Assembly (NCBI GenBank): GCA_000690595.2
Contig: JHUT02000002.1
Location: 62,001-126,000, forward strand
Direction of reading: 5' to 3'
Length of the DNA stretch: 64,000 nucleotides
Source: Natrinema mahii
GTDB taxonomy: Archaea; Halobacteriota; Halobacteria; Halobacteriales; Natrialbaceae
Shown here: positions 47,008-56,504 of the stretch, piece by piece
Position numbering within the stretch: the first letter of the stretch is position 1
Layout: the number at the start of each line of letters is the position of its first letter
The notes under the pieces: model-generated
What the model was told of the DNA's origin: nothing
Database searches by the model: none
Seen by the model: the letters and a program-made list of their open reading frames with translations, nothing else
Position numbers and translations under genes: made by a program

Positions 47008-47082
47008 ACGGATCCATTCGGGAGACGACAGTAAAACGATACTGACTGCCGAACGGGTTCGGGCCGGTCGGCAGACTCGCCG

Positions 47083-47508
47083 CTAGCCCTGTGCGAGCGG
47101 ATCGAAACTGTCGACCGGAATCACCGAGTAGTCGACCGTCAGCGCGTCCTTGGTCGCGCGGATCTTCCCGACGAACGCCGAGATGTCCTCGAGTTCGCCC
47201 TCGAGGACGAACAGCTCCATACAGTAGTGGTCGCCGACGTGGCTGTGGAAGTTCGACGCGACGAGGTGTTCGTGTTCGTGGCGCAGATGCATCATCCGCT
47301 CCTCGACGCTGGTGGTCTCGTAGTCGAAGAGGACGGTGACGATTCCCATCAGGTCCCGGTCCTCGAGCCGGGTGTCCTCGAACTCCCCGAGCAGGTTGCG
47401 GGAGGCTTCCCTGACGACTTCGCTCCGGCCGGTGTACCCGTGTTCCTCGGCGAACTGGTCGAGTCGCTCGAGGAGTTCGTCGGGCATCGAGACGCTGACG
47501 ACTGCCAT
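47083..47508 (-). CDS. nikR: Nickel-responsive regulator NikR
   Basis: 141 aa. Ribbon-helix-helix DNA-binding N-terminus ([20 protein letters not shown]) and ACT-like nickel domain. The four nickel ligands of the family are at His77, His88, His90 and Cys96, exactly one residue later than in E. coli NikR, so high-affinity nickel sensing should be intact. Start at 47508 is fixed by a TATA box 25 bases ahead. No nickel transporter is in the window. Confidence 0.93.
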   Translation of the reverse strand: MAVVSVSMPDELLERLDQFAEEHGYTGRSEVVREASRNLLGEFEDTRLEDRDLMGIVTVLFDYETTSVEERMMHLRHEHEHLVASNFHSHVGDHYCMELFVLEGELEDISAFVGKIRATKDALTVDYSVIPVDSFDPLAQG

Positions 47509-47527
47509 ATAATAACTCGGCAAGAGC

Positions 47528-47537
47528 TGCTATTAAG
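47528..47537 (-). promoter_or_regulatory. TATA box of nikR
   Basis: CTTAATAGC on the minus strand about 25 bases ahead of the nikR ATG; a leaderless transcript is expected. No NikR-type GTATGA/TCATAC palindrome was found in this region. Confidence 0.6.
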
Positions 47538-47588
47538 GATTATCATTGCCGTGGCCGGGTCGGGAGTGGGACGATCGCAGCCGGCGGG

Positions 47589-48359
47589 TCAGACGTGGTC
47601 CTCGGGAAGCAGGTCGTCGAAGTCCTGCGCGGCGAGCCACTCGCTCAACTGGACGAGCTGGTCGCTCGCGGCCTCGAACAACTGCTCGCCCTTCTCGGCC
47701 GACGCGTCCGTCTGGTCGCCCAACACGCCGTTGTCGGTGTTGTCGGCCGCGTCGAAGAACGTCCGCGAGCCGTGTCTGACCGTGTCGGCGTCCTCGACGC
47801 TCGGAACCCCGGTGTCTCTGGCCTCCTCGAGGCGGTCGTCGTGGACCAGATCGGGCTCGAGGTACTGGATCATCGCGGTCTCCTTTGGCCCGCCGTGGGG
47901 GCCGTTCTGCGCGAATAGGTCGTCGACCAGTTCCGGGATGGACTCGTCCCACATCCACTCGATGGCGTAGGCGACGCCCTCCTGTCGGAGTCGGCTCCCG
48001 ACCTCGCGCAGGTGCGGGACGTTGCCGCCGTGGGCGTTGACGTAGATGACGCGGTCGATCCCGTGGGTCGTGAGATTTCGAGTCAGCGACGCCATGTACT
48101 CGCGAAACGCCGGCGGGTCGACCCACATCGTCCCGTGGAACTGCCGGTGGTGGCCGCTGACGCCGACGTTGATCGTCGGCGTACAGAGATAGCCCGTCCG
48201 GTCGGCCACCTCGCGGGCGAACGCTTCCCCGATCAGGTGGTCGGTCGCCTCCGGCAGGTGCGGCCCGTGCTGTTCGGTCGATCCCAGCGGCACGAGTGCG
48301 AGCGATTCCGCCTCGAAGTACGACTCGAGGTCCGGCCACGCGTGGTCGGCGAGGTACAT
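47589..48359 (-). CDS. Creatininase-family metal-dependent amidohydrolase (possible ArfB)
   Basis: 256 aa, family length. Metal ligands in LGSTEQHGPHLPEATDH, HHRQFHGTMW, NAHGGN and the Glu of GPKETAMIQ. In archaea one creatininase-family member, ArfB, deformylates the product of GTP cyclohydrolase III in riboflavin/F420 synthesis; an arfA gene is at 62370 in this window. That link is suggestive only. Creatininase or creatinine-like amidase remain options. Confidence 0.85.
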   Translation of the reverse strand: MYLADHAWPDLESYFEAESLALVPLGSTEQHGPHLPEATDHLIGEAFAREVADRTGYLCTPTINVGVSGHHRQFHGTMWVDPPAFREYMASLTRNLTTHGIDRVIYVNAHGGNVPHLREVGSRLRQEGVAYAIEWMWDESIPELVDDLFAQNGPHGGPKETAMIQYLEPDLVHDDRLEEARDTGVPSVEDADTVRHGSRTFFDAADNTDNGVLGDQTDASAEKGEQLFEAASDQLVQLSEWLAAQDFDDLLPEDHV

Positions 48360-48655
48360 ACTGACTCTCGTATGCGGATCCCCCTAAGCGTGGGTGTCAC
48401 GGCAGTACGCGAACGCGCCGTGGCGACGGCGGACGCGAGGCGTGACGCCGCCGTTCCGGCGGACGCGGCTGCTGCAGTCCCGGTTTCGGTACGACTGGAT
48501 TACCGAGCGACGGGGCTCGACCCCGGTTGCTGGTGGTTCGTCCGGCACTGATCATCCGGTCGCCGCGTTTCGGCTCGATGACCGGGCCCGCGGCGGCCCT
48601 CACCGTTACAGCCCCCGGCGCTGCACTTATCCGTCGGAGCGGCGTTGCTCTCCCA
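48360..48655. other. Divergent intergenic region, creatininase-family gene and sensor kinase
   Basis: 296 bases with no credible gene. A candidate box for the kinase is CTTATCCG near 48627-48634, about 25 bases ahead of its ATG. The open frame of the kinase runs through part of the region but lacks support. Confidence 0.45.
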
Positions 48656-51600
48656 ATGACCGAACGGGTGGAATCAGCGGGCCCGCCACCGTGGGACGAG
48701 GGCGACGACCGGGCGGCCTGCCAGTGGTACCGAACGCTCGCCGAAACGGTCGACGACGGCGTGCTCCAACTGGACGCCGACGATCGGATCGTCGCCGTCG
48801 ACGACGCCAGCCTCGAGCTGACCGGGTACACGCGCGAGGCGCTCCGCGGCGAACACGTCTCGCGGCTGTTCGAGGGGGCCGGCGCGCTCGACGGCGACGA
48901 CGCCCCGCTCGAGTGCCCCGTTCGGCGGGCCGACGGGGCCGTTGTGCCCTGTACGGTTCGCCTCGGGACGGTTCCGGCCGCCGACGGTAGCCGCGGATCG
49001 ATCGTCCTCGTCCGCGAACGCGACGCCGCGTCCGAAGCGCCGTTCGAACCGATCACGGCCGTCCTCGAGGAGGCCGACGTGGGCGTCTTCGTCCTCGACG
49101 ACGAGTTCGATATCGCCTGGATCAACGAGGCGACGGAGCGGTACTTCGGGCTCGACGCGGCGACCGTCGTCGGCCGGGACAAGACGGCGGTGATCGACGA
49201 CGTGATCAGCGACCGGGTCGCCGAACCGGCCCGGTTCGCCGATATCCTCGGCGCGACCTACGACGACAACAGCGACACCGAACGGTTCGAGTGTCGCGTG
49301 ACGCCGGGCGAGGGCCGCGAGGAACGCTGGCTCGAACACCGGAGCAAGCCCATCCGGTCGGGGCCGTACGCCGGCGGCCGGCTCGAACTCTACTACGACG
49401 TGACCGAGCGACACCGGCGGGCCTACCAACTGCGGCTGCTCAACGAGGCCGTTCGCGAGTGGCTCGGCACCGGTACGCGACGGGCGGTCGCCGAACGGGC
49501 GTGTCACCATCTCGCCGACATCCTCGCGCTCGAGGTCAACGGCGTCTTCCTCCACGAACCGGCCGACGGGACGCTCGAGCCGGTCGCCTGGACCGATTCG
49601 GCCGAGTCCATCCTCGGCGAGCCGCCGACGTTCGAGGCGGGTGAGGGGATCGCCTGGCGGGTCTTCGAGACCGGCGAGCCGGAGATCTACGACGACGTCA
49701 CTGCTGCCGCGGACGTCTACAACCCCGAGACGGCGATCCGCAGCGAAATCTGTCTCCCGATCGGCGACCACGGGATCGTCATCATCGGGTCCGAGGAGCG
49801 AGCGGCCTTCGACGCGGCCGACCTCTCGCTGGCGAAGATCGTCGCCTCGAGTCTGGAGGCGACGTTCGACCGAATCAGCCACGAACAGCGCCTCGAGCGC
49901 GAGCGGCTCCAGACCGAGACGTTGCTCCGGACGATGCCAGTCGCGGTCTCGGTCGAGGACGCCGAGGGCGAGACGGTGCTGGCGAACCGACACGCACAGA
50001 CGGCGCTCGGACTCGCGGATCGCGAGCCGCTCGGCGAGACCGAACTGCTCGCCGAACGGCCCGTCGTCGACGCCGACGGCGAGCCGATCGGCCCCGATCG
50101 CGGCCCGTCGGCGCGGGTCAGGGAGACCGGCGAGCCCGTCCGCGACGCGGAGCTGGCGATCGAGGGGGCGTCGGGCGAGCGGATCTGGCTCTCCATCACG
50201 GCCGTCCCCGTGTTCGGCCCCGACGGCGACGTCGAGCGGGTCGTCTCCGCCGGCGAGGACATCACGGCACTGAAAGAACAGGAGCGCCGTCTCGAGCGTC
50301 GCAAACACGAACTCGAGTCCGAGCTGAGCGAGATCCTCGGGCGCGTCTCGGACGCTTTCTACGCGCTCGACGACGAGTGGCGCTTCACGCACGTCAACGA
50401 CCGCGCCGCGGAGCTACTGGGCCGTTCACGGGACGAACTGCTCGGACGGACCATCTGGGAGGAGTTCCCCAGCGGGACGCGCTCGGATCTCGCCGACCGC
50501 TACCGGGAGGCGATGGCGACCCAGAAGCCGGTCTCGTGGGAACGCTACTCCGAGTCGCTCGACGTCTGGATGGAGATTCAGGCCTACCCCTCCGAGACCG
50601 GGTTGTCGGTGTACTTCAGGGACGTTTCGGAGCGAAAGCGACGGGAACGACAGCTCGAGCAGTACGAACGGATCATCGAGACGGTCGAAGACGGGATCTA
50701 CGTCCTCGACGCCGAGGGGCAGTTCACGATGGTCAACGACGCCTACGTCGAGCTGACGGGCTACGACCGCGAGGAACTGCTCGGGAGCCACGCCTCGCTG
50801 GTCGTCGACGAACGCGTGGTGGCCCTCGCGCGGGAAATCGCCGCCGACGAGCGCGACGAACCGACCGTCGAGGCGGACCTCGAGACGAAGGCCGGCGAGC
50901 GGCGTCCGATCGAGGCGACGGTCACGTCGGTCACGACGGCCGACCGCGGGCGCGAGCGGATCGGCGTCGTCAGGGACGTCACCGAACGGAAGGCGCGACA
51001 GCGCCGGCTCGAGGAGAGCGAACAGCGCTACCGGACCCTCGCCGAGAACTTCCCGAACGGCGTCGTCGCGCTGTTCGACGAGGACCTGCGGTATACAGCC
51101 GCAGGCGGTAGCCTCCTCGGTGAGCTCGGCGTTGACCGGGAGGCCACGATCGGCCAGACGATCCACGAGCGCTACCCCGACGACCTGCTCGCGGAGATCG
51201 AACCCCACTTCCGCGCCGCGCTCGAGGGCGAGCAACGGTCCTTCGAAATCGACTACTGCGGCCGGGAACTCCGCGCGACTACCCTTCCCGTCCGGACCGG
51301 CGGGGCGGTCACCTCGGGCATGCTCGTCATTCAGGACGTCACCGAACGATCGGAGTACCAGCGCAAACTCGAGGAGTCGAACGAACGCCTCGAGCAGTTC
51401 GCCTACGCGGCCTCCCACGACCTACAGGAACCCCTGCGGATGATCTCGAGTTACCTCCGCCTGCTCGAGAGCCGCTACGCCGACGACCTCGATGCGGACG
51501 GGCGGGAGTTCATCGACTACGCCGTCGACGGGGCCGAGCGGCTCTCGGAGATGATCGACGGCCTGCTCGAGTACTCCCGCATCGAGAGCCGCGGGGACCC

Positions 51601-52060
51601 CCTCGAGCCGCTGGATCTCGAGGCCGTCCTCGCGGACGTCCGCGAGGACCTCCAGTTCAGGATCGAGGAGACCGACGCGGCGATCGAGGTCGAGGAATTG
51701 CCCTGGGTCGAGGGCGACGCCGGCCAGCTCCGGCAGGTGTTCCAGAACCTGCTCGCGAACGCCCTCGAGTACAGCGGCGACGAGCCGCCGGAAATTCGCG
51801 TCAGCGCGGAGCGAGCCGGCGACCGGTGGGCGATCTCGGTCCGCGACGAGGGGATCGGGATCGATCCCGAGAATCAAGACCGGATCTTCCGGGTCTTCCA
51901 GCGGCTCCACAGCCACGAGGACCACCCCGGAACGGGGATCGGCCTCGCGCTCTGTCACCGGATCGTCGAGCGCCACGGCGGCGAGATCACCGTCGACTCC
52001 AAGCCGGGCGAGGGCGCGACCTTCACCGTCACCCTGCCGGCCGCCGACGCGGCCGAGTGA
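48656..52060 (+). CDS. Multi-PAS/GAF sensor histidine kinase
   Basis: 1134 aa, ATG at 48656. Order by residue: PAS (about 20-125), PAS (130-258), GAF (258-420), PAS (423-560), PAS (562-677), PAS (677-800), PAS (800-920), HisKA with H box AYAASHDLQEPLRM, HATPase with N box QNLLANALEYSG, DEGIGIDP and GTGIGLAL. No membrane helix, so a cytoplasmic sensor. Each PAS ends in a DVTER-type DIT motif. Signal and partner regulator are unknown; the HalX regulator is 4 kb away. Confidence 0.95.
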   Translation: MTERVESAGPPPWDEGDDRAACQWYRTLAETVDDGVLQLDADDRIVAVDDASLELTGYTREALRGEHVSRLFEGAGALDGDDAPLECPVRRADGAVVPCTVRLGTVPAADGSRGSIVLVRERDAASEAPFEPITAVLEEADVGVFVLDDEFDIAWINEATERYFGLDAATVVGRDKTAVIDDVISDRVAEPARFADILGATYDDNSDTERFECRVTPGEGREERWLEHRSKPIRSGPYAGGRLELYYDVTERHRRAYQLRLLNEAVREWLGTGTRRAVAERACHHLADILALEVNGVFLHEPADGTLEPVAWTDSAESILGEPPTFEAGEGIAWRVFETGEPEIYDDVTAAADVYNPETAIRSEICLPIGDHGIVIIGSEERAAFDAADLSLAKIVASSLEATFDRISHEQRLERERLQTETLLRTMPVAVSVEDAEGETVLANRHAQTALGLADREPLGETELLAERPVVDADGEPIGPDRGPSARVRETGEPVRDAELAIEGASGERIWLSITAVPVFGPDGDVERVVSAGEDITALKEQERRLERRKHELESELSEILGRVSDAFYALDDEWRFTHVNDRAAELLGRSRDELLGRTIWEEFPSGTRSDLADRYREAMATQKPVSWERYSESLDVWMEIQAYPSETGLSVYFRDVSERKRRERQLEQYERIIETVEDGIYVLDAEGQFTMVNDAYVELTGYDREELLGSHASLVVDERVVALAREIAADERDEPTVEADLETKAGERRPIEATVTSVTTADRGRERIGVVRDVTERKARQRRLEESEQRYRTLAENFPNGVVALFDEDLRYTAAGGSLLGELGVDREATIGQTIHERYPDDLLAEIEPHFRAALEGEQRSFEIDYCGRELRATTLPVRTGGAVTSGMLVIQDVTERSEYQRKLEESNERLEQFAYAASHDLQEPLRMISSYLRLLESRYADDLDADGREFIDYAVDGAERLSEMIDGLLEYSRIESRGDPLEPLDLEAVLADVREDLQFRIEETDAAIEVEELPWVEGDAGQLRQVFQNLLANALEYSGDEPPEIRVSAERAGDRWAISVRDEGIGIDPENQDRIFRVFQRLHSHEDHPGTGIGLALCHRIVERHGGEITVDSKPGEGATFTVTLPAADAAE

Positions 52061-52117
52061 GCCCGTCGCGAGGGCGGCGACTCGAGGCCACGGCTCGAGC
52101 CGTCCGCCAGTCAACAG

Positions 52118-52125
52118 CTATATAT
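52118..52125 (+). promoter_or_regulatory. TATA box of the gene at 52154
   Basis: CTATATAT about 32 bases ahead of a GTG start at 52154. It supports that the small membrane protein gene is expressed separately and begins at GTG with little leader. Confidence 0.6.
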
Positions 52126-52153
52126 CCGATCACCCATTCAACCCGGCAAAGCA

Positions 52154-52603
52154 GTGCCTGACGTGATTCCGACACCACGCGGGACGGACCGCTTTCGCCT
52201 CGCCGCCGCGCTGGCCTGTTTCGCCGTCGCCGGCGTCGCGAACGCCACCGTCGACGGACTCGGGCTGACCCTCGCGGCGACGACCGTGGCCGTCGTCGGC
52301 GTCTCCGCCCTCGCCAGCCACGCCGGCTCGGTCAGCCGACGGGCGCTCGCGCGGACCGCGCTCGCCCTCTGGCTCGCGTTTCTGGTGACCGCCGTCGGCC
52401 ACGCCGTCGGCCTCGAGACTCTCGGCGCGGTCGCGCCGGGCCCCGCCGCCGCGACCGTCATCGCCGTGACCGCGGTCACGTGGGCGACGCTGCTCGCCGC
52501 CGCCGGCACCACGCTCTTTCTCGGCCTCCGGGAGTACGGCTCGCCGGCCCCGGCCGACGACGCCGTCCTCGAGGGCGAGACCTCCGACTACAGTAGCCCC
52601 TGA
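52154..52603 (+). CDS. Haloarchaeal four-helix membrane protein, unknown
   Basis: 149 aa beginning with GTG. Four hydrophobic helices (about residues 16-32, 36-52, 66-86, 100-122) and an acidic C-terminus of 20 residues. No conserved motif recognised. The convergent gene is an O-methyltransferase. Confidence 0.75.
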   Translation: MPDVIPTPRGTDRFRLAAALACFAVAGVANATVDGLGLTLAATTVAVVGVSALASHAGSVSRRALARTALALWLAFLVTAVGHAVGLETLGAVAPGPAAATVIAVTAVTWATLLAAAGTTLFLGLREYGSPAPADDAVLEGETSDYSSP

Positions 52604-52636
52604 AACGGGTGCTGGGTCGGTCGCCGCCGCTCGCGG

Positions 52637-53302
52637 CTACGCGACGCGGTAACTCACCGTGATTCCCTCGCCCAGCGGGACGACGACCGTCTCGAACGCC
52701 GGGTCCGTCCGGACCGTCTCGAGGTAGTCGATGACCCCCTGCGTGTGGTCGTTGGTCTCGACGGCGTCGCCCTCGGCCCACGCCAGCAGGTCGTCGAACT
52801 CGACGACGCTGGCGGTGATGGCGTTGTCGGCGACGACGACGCCGCCGACCGAGATTTCGTCGCGAACGGCCTCGAACGCGTCCGCGTAGCGCGTCTTCTG
52901 GTGGTCGATCAGGACGACGTCGAAGGGGCCGTCGAAGCGGCCGATCGCGTCCATCGCGTCGCCGAGTTCGTAGGTCGCGATCCCGTCGTAGCCGCCCGCG
53001 GCCATATACTCGCGGGCGAGGTCGAGTTCCGCCTCGTCGACCTCGGTCAGGACGATCTCGCCGTCCGCGGGCAGGGCCTCGGCGAACCAGTAGGCCGAGT
53101 AGCCGTAGCCCGAGCCGAACTCGAAGACCCGCTCGGCGTCGGTCAGTCGGGCCAGGAGCCGGAGGAAGCCACCGACTTCGGGGCCGACGTGTGGAAAGCC
53201 CTCGGCGGCGGCGTACTCGTCCATCTCGGTCAGCGTCTCGTCAGGTTGGGGACCGACCGCGCGGACGAACCGCGCGATCTCGTCGGAGAGGACGTCGGTC
53301 AT
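52637..53302 (-). CDS. Class I O-methyltransferase (COMT-like)
   Basis: 221 aa. SAM-binding motif VFEFGSGYGYSAYWFAEAL (motif I) and VLTEVDEAELD; metal/catalytic region VVLIDHQKTRYADAF with Asp, and VVVADNAI. This pattern fits the cation-dependent catechol-type family. Substrate unknown. Confidence 0.9.
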   Translation of the reverse strand: MTDVLSDEIARFVRAVGPQPDETLTEMDEYAAAEGFPHVGPEVGGFLRLLARLTDAERVFEFGSGYGYSAYWFAEALPADGEIVLTEVDEAELDLAREYMAAGGYDGIATYELGDAMDAIGRFDGPFDVVLIDHQKTRYADAFEAVRDEISVGGVVVADNAITASVVEFDDLLAWAEGDAVETNDHTQGVIDYLETVRTDPAFETVVVPLGEGITVSYRVA

Positions 53303-53431
53303 ACGCGGCGCTACGGTCGCCGGCCTATTGGGTTCGGGGCCTCGGCAACGGATCGCGCGACCGGTCCGGGTGTCGCGACGCCGCCGGCGACAGTACCCTT
53401 TTTCCCGCTCGAAACCGTCCGTTCACCCGAC

Positions 53432-53884
53432 ATGTCCGACGACCACCCCCTCGCTGACGCTGTCGACAACCTCGTCTACGAACCGGTACAGGTCGACGAG
53501 AACGGAATCGAGCTGACGGTGAGTGCCGTCTACGAGGTGGCCGCGCCGGGCCGGCTCGACTTCGGCGGCGACGAACTCGCCGACGCCGACCTCGAGCCCG
53601 TCCCCACGGAGCTCGAGGCCCCCGACGACGAGTACGGCTGGTGGCACCTCGCGGGCGGCCAGTACGTTATCCAGCACAACGAGTTCCTGACCGACCTCGC
53701 GGAGCCGGTACAGCTCCAGCCGCGCAACGAACTGCTCGCCCGGGGCGGCTCGCATCCGTCGATGCAGGTCCGGGATCACCTGCCGCTGATCCCGCTGACG
53801 GTGGCCGACGGCGGCCTCCGGCTCAAGGAGAACGCGCGGGTCTCGCGGCTGGTTCCGCTGGGCGGTTCGGCTCGGCGCGAGTGA
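53432..53884 (+). CDS. dCTP deaminase/dUTPase-fold protein, divergent
   Basis: 150 aa, ATG at 53432. The beta-rich block WWHLAGGQYVIQHNEFLTDL and QLQPRNELLARGGSHPSM resemble the trimeric dUTPase/Dcd fold, but the usual RSSLGR and GTID motifs are altered. Haloarchaeal relatives are annotated as dCTP deaminase-like. Nucleotide specificity is uncertain. Confidence 0.6.
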   Translation: MSDDHPLADAVDNLVYEPVQVDENGIELTVSAVYEVAAPGRLDFGGDELADADLEPVPTELEAPDDEYGWWHLAGGQYVIQHNEFLTDLAEPVQLQPRNELLARGGSHPSMQVRDHLPLIPLTVADGGLRLKENARVSRLVPLGGSARRE

Positions 53885-53917
53885 CTCGCGTCGGACGTGA
53901 AACCCGGCGTCGGGTCC

Positions 53918-54718
53918 CTACTGTCCCTCGAACTCGGGCTCGCGGTCCTCGAGGAAGGCGGCGACGCCCTCCGCGTGGTCGTCGGTCCCGAAGACGATGC
54001 CCTGTGCGACGGCCTCGTCGGTCAGGGCCTGGTCGAGCGATTTCTCGAGGCCCTCGCCGAGCAGCCGGTTGGCGTGGCGCAGGGCGACCGGCGGCCCGGA
54101 GACGATCTTCTCGACGAACTCGTCGGCCCGCTCGTCGAACTCGTCGGCGTCGTAGACGTGGTTGACGAGCCCGAGGTCGGCCGCGCGCTCGGCCCCGAAG
54201 ATGTCGCCGGTCAGGACGAGTTCCTTGGCGACGTTCTCGCCGACGATCCGGGGCAGCAGATAGGAGGTCCCGGCGTCGACGCTCAGGCCGACCTGTCGGA
54301 AGACGAAGCCGAAGGCGGCGTCCTCGCTGGCCAGTTGGACGTCACACGCGATCGCGAGGTTCGCGCCGGCACCGACGGCGGCCCCGTCGATCAGCGCCAC
54401 CGTCGGGATCGGGAACTCGACCAGTCGCCCGATCAGTTCGTTCGTCGACCGCTCGAGGCGGCGCACCCGATCGTCCGCGGGGACGTCGTCCTCGATGGCC
54501 TCGGTCATCCGCTCGATGTCGCCGCCGGCGGAGAACGACCCGCCGGAGCCCTGCAAGACGACGACGCGGGCGTCGCTGCCCTCGATCTCGTCGAGGGCTT
54601 CGGAGATCCCGGTGCTGATCTCCTCGGAGAGCGCGTTTCGGCGGTCGGGCTGGTTGAGCGTGATCGTCGCGGCTCCGTCCGCCTCGAGATCGAGGAGGAC
54701 CGCGTCACCGAGCGCCAT
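53918..54718 (-). CDS. Enoyl-CoA hydratase/isomerase (crotonase family)
   Basis: 266 aa. Oxyanion block GSGGSFSAGGDIERM, GAGANLAIACDVQLA and DAAFGFVFRQVGLSVD, where the second catalytic Glu of classical hydratases is replaced in the FVFRQ region, so a true hydratase, isomerase or related lyase cannot be told apart. It shares a base with the stop of the upstream acyl-CoA ligase (TGATG), forming an operon. Confidence 0.92.
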   Translation of the reverse strand: MALGDAVLLDLEADGAATITLNQPDRRNALSEEISTGISEALDEIEGSDARVVVLQGSGGSFSAGGDIERMTEAIEDDVPADDRVRRLERSTNELIGRLVEFPIPTVALIDGAAVGAGANLAIACDVQLASEDAAFGFVFRQVGLSVDAGTSYLLPRIVGENVAKELVLTGDIFGAERAADLGLVNHVYDADEFDERADEFVEKIVSGPPVALRHANRLLGEGLEKSLDQALTDEAVAQGIVFGTDDHAEGVAAFLEDREPEFEGQ

Positions 54719-56286
54719 CAGTCGTCACCCTCCTGCTCGCGGAGTTTGAACTTCTGGACCTTCCCGGTGGTCGTTCGGGGGAGTTCGTCGACGAACTCGA
54801 CCTCGCGGGGGTGTTTGTACTCCGCGAGGTTGGTCAGACAGTACTGCTTGAGCTCCTCCTCGGTCACGTCGCCGTCGGGCGTGCGGACGACGAACGCTTT
54901 CACGGTCTCGCCGCGGCGCTCGTCGGGGATGCCGGCGACGGCGGCGTCGGCGACGTCCTCGTGTTCGAAGAGGAGTTCTTCGACCTCGCGCGGGTAGACG
55001 TTGTACCCGCCCGTGACGATCATGTGTTTCTCGCGGTCGACGACGTAGAAGAAGTCGTCCTCGTCGTGGTAGCCGATGTCGCCGGTGTGGAACCACGTCC
55101 GGCCGCCCTCCTCGGTGAACGCCTCCTCGTTGGCTTCCGGCAGGCCGTAGTAGCCTTTCATGACGTTCGGCCCGGCGACGACGATCTCGCCGGTGATCTC
55201 GCGCAGGTCGGCCTCCTCCTCGTCGATCGGTCCCTCTTCGACCGGCGGGACCTCCTCGAAGTCGTCGTCGACGACCTTCGAGTCGACGCCGGGGACGGTC
55301 TTCCCGATGCTGCCGACGCGCCGGCCGTCGATCGGGCTGTTGAAATGGGTGATCGGGCTGGTCTCGGTCAGGCCGTACCCCTCGTAGATCTTCGGCTCGT
55401 AGAGTTCCTCGAACTGGCGCAGGACCTCGACCGGAATGCCAGAGCCGCCGACGCCACAGAGTCGCACCGACGACAGGTCGAATTCCTCGGCGTTGGGCTG
55501 GTTGATGACGTCGTTGTACATCGCCGGCACGCCGTGCATAATCGTCAACTGCTCGTCCTCGATCAGCGAGACGGCGTCCTGTGCATCCCACTCGGGCATC
55601 GGGTAGAAGGCACCGCCGTTGAACAGCGTCGCGTTCATCGTGACGGTCATCCCGTAGATGTGGAACAACGGGAGGACGCCGAGTCCTTTGTCGTCGGCGC
55701 GGATCCCATCGGGAATGAGCTTCGCGGCCGCGTTCGCGTTCGACGCGAGGTTGTCGTGGGTGAGCTGGACGCCCTTCGGCTGGCCCGTCGTCCCGGACGT
55801 GTACGGCTGGACCGCCACGTCGTCGTCGGCCCGATCCGTGACGTCGGGGTCGCCCGGCTCGAGGAACTCCTCGAGCGTGACCGCGCCCTCGGCCTCGCCG
55901 CCGATGCTGACGACGTGTTCGACGCTCGTCTCGTCTTGGACCTCGTTGACGAAGGGAACGAGGTCGGCGAGCGCGACGACGACTTTGGCCTCGCTGTCGC
56001 CGAGCAGGTGGCCGATCTCGCGGGACTTGTACTGCGGGTTCATCGGAACGACGACCCCGCCGGCTCGCAGCGTCCCGTGGAACCCAATCAGGAACGGCGG
56101 CACGTTCGGCAGATAGAGCGCGACGCGGTCGCCCGCGCCGAGCCCTCGCTCCTCGAGCGCGGTCGCGAAGGCACCCGTCTGTCCCCAGAACTCCTCGTAG
56201 CTCGTCTCCGACCCCTGATAGCCGATCGCGGTGTTATCGCCGTGTTCCTCGACGGCGGCCGCGAGATTAGTGACAAGATTTGTCAT
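54718..56286 (-). CDS. Acyl-CoA synthetase/AMP-binding ligase
   Basis: 522 aa. Activates a carboxylic acid to its CoA ester. AMP-binding P-loop YTSGTTGQPKGV, IYEGYGLTETSP, adenine/hinge TGDIGYHDEDDFFYVVDR and the catalytic Lys in TTGKVQKFKL are present. First gene of a two-gene operon with the enoyl-CoA hydratase. A palindrome and a TATA-like box precede it. Long- or medium-chain fatty acid is most likely, aromatic acid possible. Confidence 0.94.
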   Translation of the reverse strand: MTNLVTNLAAAVEEHGDNTAIGYQGSETSYEEFWGQTGAFATALEERGLGAGDRVALYLPNVPPFLIGFHGTLRAGGVVVPMNPQYKSREIGHLLGDSEAKVVVALADLVPFVNEVQDETSVEHVVSIGGEAEGAVTLEEFLEPGDPDVTDRADDDVAVQPYTSGTTGQPKGVQLTHDNLASNANAAAKLIPDGIRADDKGLGVLPLFHIYGMTVTMNATLFNGGAFYPMPEWDAQDAVSLIEDEQLTIMHGVPAMYNDVINQPNAEEFDLSSVRLCGVGGSGIPVEVLRQFEELYEPKIYEGYGLTETSPITHFNSPIDGRRVGSIGKTVPGVDSKVVDDDFEEVPPVEEGPIDEEEADLREITGEIVVAGPNVMKGYYGLPEANEEAFTEEGGRTWFHTGDIGYHDEDDFFYVVDREKHMIVTGGYNVYPREVEELLFEHEDVADAAVAGIPDERRGETVKAFVVRTPDGDVTEEELKQYCLTNLAEYKHPREVEFVDELPRTTTGKVQKFKLREQEGDD

Positions 56287-56295
56287 GGTCCGTGC

Positions 56296-56327
56296 GGTAC
56301 GTTCGCGCGTACCGTAAAAAAGATTTA
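56296..56327 (-). promoter_or_regulatory. Promoter and inverted-repeat operator of the acyl-CoA ligase operon
   Basis: On the minus strand the AT-rich box GTAAATCTTTTTTAC (about 56313-56327) is followed by the inverted repeat GGTACG-N6-CGTACC at 56296-56313, just ahead of the ATG at 56286. A repressor bound there would block initiation; fatty-acid regulators of the TetR type would be likely readers, though none is in the window. Confidence 0.5.
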
Positions 56328-56504
56328 CATCGTTCGGGGAGCGCGCCGGGATTCCTTACCAGCGATAATCGAACTGAGTACTCCGGGTGACTGATACGCC
56401 CGCGTCGGTTCGAGACGGCAGCCAGCGGCCCCAACGGACCGGCATCGATCCGTGGACATCGACTCGAGGGTATTTACGGTCGCGTTCCTAACCCCCGGAC
56501 AGCG

